Below the pieces are notes generated by a model that was not told the DNA's origin, searched no databases, and saw nothing but the letters and a program-made list of their open reading frames with translations. Positions 14,941-15,964 of a stretch of DNA of 15,964 nt are shown piece by piece. The stretch is taken from positions 1 to 15,964 of the forward strand of contig CAZFZL010000030.1 of the NCBI GenBank assembly GCA_964523005.1, given 5' to 3'. Within the stretch, counting starts at the first letter, position 1, and each line of letters begins with the position of its first letter. The DNA comes from UMGS1307 sp964523005 (GTDB lineage: Bacteria > Bacillota > Clostridia > Oscillospirales > CAG-382). The position numbers and the translations under genes were made by a program.

Positions 14941-15964
14941 ATGAAACAGACGAATGTCGTTTCTCACCCTCTAAGAATAACGCTGGTATACAACAAAAAA
15001 AGAGAAGATGCCGGAAGCACCGATGACTCAAATGCCGAATATGACACACCGGAAACCATTGAAGCCATACTGACAGCATTAAGAAGTAATTATGAGCACG
15101 TCACCGCACTTGAGTTAGATGATGAGCTTGTTGAAAATCTCAAGAGAGAAAGGCCCGATATAGTCTTCAATATAGCAGAGGGTCTGCGCGGACGCGGACG
15201 TGAAGCTGAAGTTCCTGCGCTGCTGAATGTACTTGGTATCCCATATACCGGTTCGGATGAAACGGCTCTCGCCGTCTCTCTTGACAAGCAGCTATGTAAA
15301 CGCATTGCTTCAACGTACGGTATCAGGACGCCTGAAAGCGTGACAATATCATCCGCCGATGAAACAGACGGACTTTCGCTCAGATTTCCGATGATCGTAA
15401 AGCCAAATGCCGAAGGCTCAAGCAAGGGCGTCGGAGAAGCCTGCGTAGTCAGTAGCACAGAAGAATTAAACAAGCTGCTGAAAAACGCTCTTATGCTCTA
15501 TGGTGAGCCTATGCTCTGTGAAGCTTATCTTCCCGGAAGAGAATTTACCGTCGGTATATTGGGGAACGGGCATGATGTACGTGTTTTTTCTCCGATGGAA
15601 ATCGTATTCAATAAAAACACTCAAGGCGAATACAAGGTGTATAGCTTTGATGTAAAATGTAACTTTGAACAATATATTTCCTATCGTTGTCCGGCTGAAA
15701 TCACCGATGTACAATCGGAAGAAATGAAGTCTTCCGCGCTGAAAGTATACAACGCGCTCGGCTGCCACGATTTTGCGCGCGTGGATTTTCGTATGGACGA
15801 AAAAGGAAACCCTTATTTTATTGAGATCAATCCTCTGCCCGGTCTTGCGCCGGGATACAGCGATTACCCGATGCTTGCCGCTTTTTCAGGCGTTGATTAC
15901 AACACACTCGTATGCAAAATACTCTCGGTAGCACTGAGCCGGTTAGGCATGGAGGATTTAAAAT
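14941..15964 (+). CDS. D-alanine--D-alanine ligase-like ATP-grasp protein (3' end outside window)
   Basis: Open from ATG 14941 to the end of the window (341 codons, no stop), so truncated only by the window edge and probably nearly complete. It belongs to the ATP-grasp carboxylate-amine ligases and looks most like Ddl. The N-terminal domain (about 10-105) includes DIVFNIAEGLRGRGREAEVP (73-92), in place of the Ddl segment FNxxHGxxGEDG. The ATP-binding part shows VKPNAEGSSKGV (153-164) with K154 and the flexible glycine loop, D282 in RVDF, and E295/N297 in EINPLPGL as metal ligands. Differences from true Ddl are the absence of the N-terminal GGxSxEHxVS motif with its substrate-binding Glu, and GLAPGYSDYP after the EINP motif instead of the usual TxxSLxP. 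It is therefore a Ddl-family ligase of uncertain substrate rather than a confirmed cell-wall Ddl. Confidence 0.82.
   Translation, partial: MKQTNVVSHPLRITLVYNKKREDAGSTDDSNAEYDTPETIEAILTALRSNYEHVTALELDDELVENLKRERPDIVFNIAEGLRGRGREAEVPALLNVLGIPYTGSDETALAVSLDKQLCKRIASTYGIRTPESVTISSADETDGLSLRFPMIVKPNAEGSSKGVGEACVVSSTEELNKLLKNALMLYGEPMLCEAYLPGREFTVGILGNGHDVRVFSPMEIVFNKNTQGEYKVYSFDVKCNFEQYISYRCPAEITDVQSEEMKSSALKVYNALGCHDFARVDFRMDEKGNPYFIEINPLPGLAPGYSDYPMLAAFSGVDYNTLVCKILSVALSRLGMEDLK

Noticed and set aside
1..15964. CRISPR array, insertion sequence, phage or defence island
   Set aside because: No regularly spaced repeats, transposase, integrase or known defence protein is visible; most genes are conserved metabolic or information-processing families.

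Overview
The window looks like chromosome of an anaerobic Gram-positive bacterium of the class Clostridia, probably an uncultured gut Oscillospirales-like lineage. This is inferred from the gene families (stand-alone CarD, TatD-linked radical SAM protein, NrdG2-type activase, class III ribonucleotide reductase carrying its own redoxin), AGGAGG-like ribosome binding sites, sigma-A-type promoters and frequent ATA/AGA codons. No species can be named. Most genes are moderately GC-rich, but the first ~850 bases are clearly AT-richer.

Layout. (1) 1-851: 3' part of an MFS transporter, followed by a 414-base gap with a small tRNA-3'-end-like palindrome. (2) 1266-2450: membrane-bound GGDEF diguanylate cyclase closed by a strong terminator. 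(3) 2674-3210: CarD-like RNA polymerase-binding regulator, convergent with (4) a 621-residue two-part protein on the minus strand (3392-5257; predicted amidotransferase/ThuA-like N-terminus plus alpha/alpha-barrel glycosidase-like C-terminus). (5) Divergent promoters separate it from a housekeeping operon, tadA-metG-tatD-TatD-linked radical SAM gene (5414-9197). (6) gap (GAPDH) with its own promoter and, 14 bases later, nrdG. (7) nrdD-trxB behind a promoter with two NrdR-box-like sites. (8) A strong terminator, a 388-base gap with a long-spaced inverted repeat over a promoter, and a Ddl-like ATP-grasp ligase running off the end of the window.

The most coherent unit is anaerobic deoxyribonucleotide synthesis. 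NrdG would install the glycyl radical on NrdD. NrdD carries a C-terminal glutaredoxin-like domain with a CPNC motif, and the next gene encodes a thioredoxin-reductase-like flavoprotein. Together they suggest a reductive chain from flavoprotein to fused redoxin to reductase active site, instead of formate. The flavoprotein lacks the HRRxxxR motif that normally binds the NADPH 2'-phosphate, so its electron donor may be NADH or ferredoxin. No phage, CRISPR, insertion sequence, rRNA or complete tRNA gene was seen.
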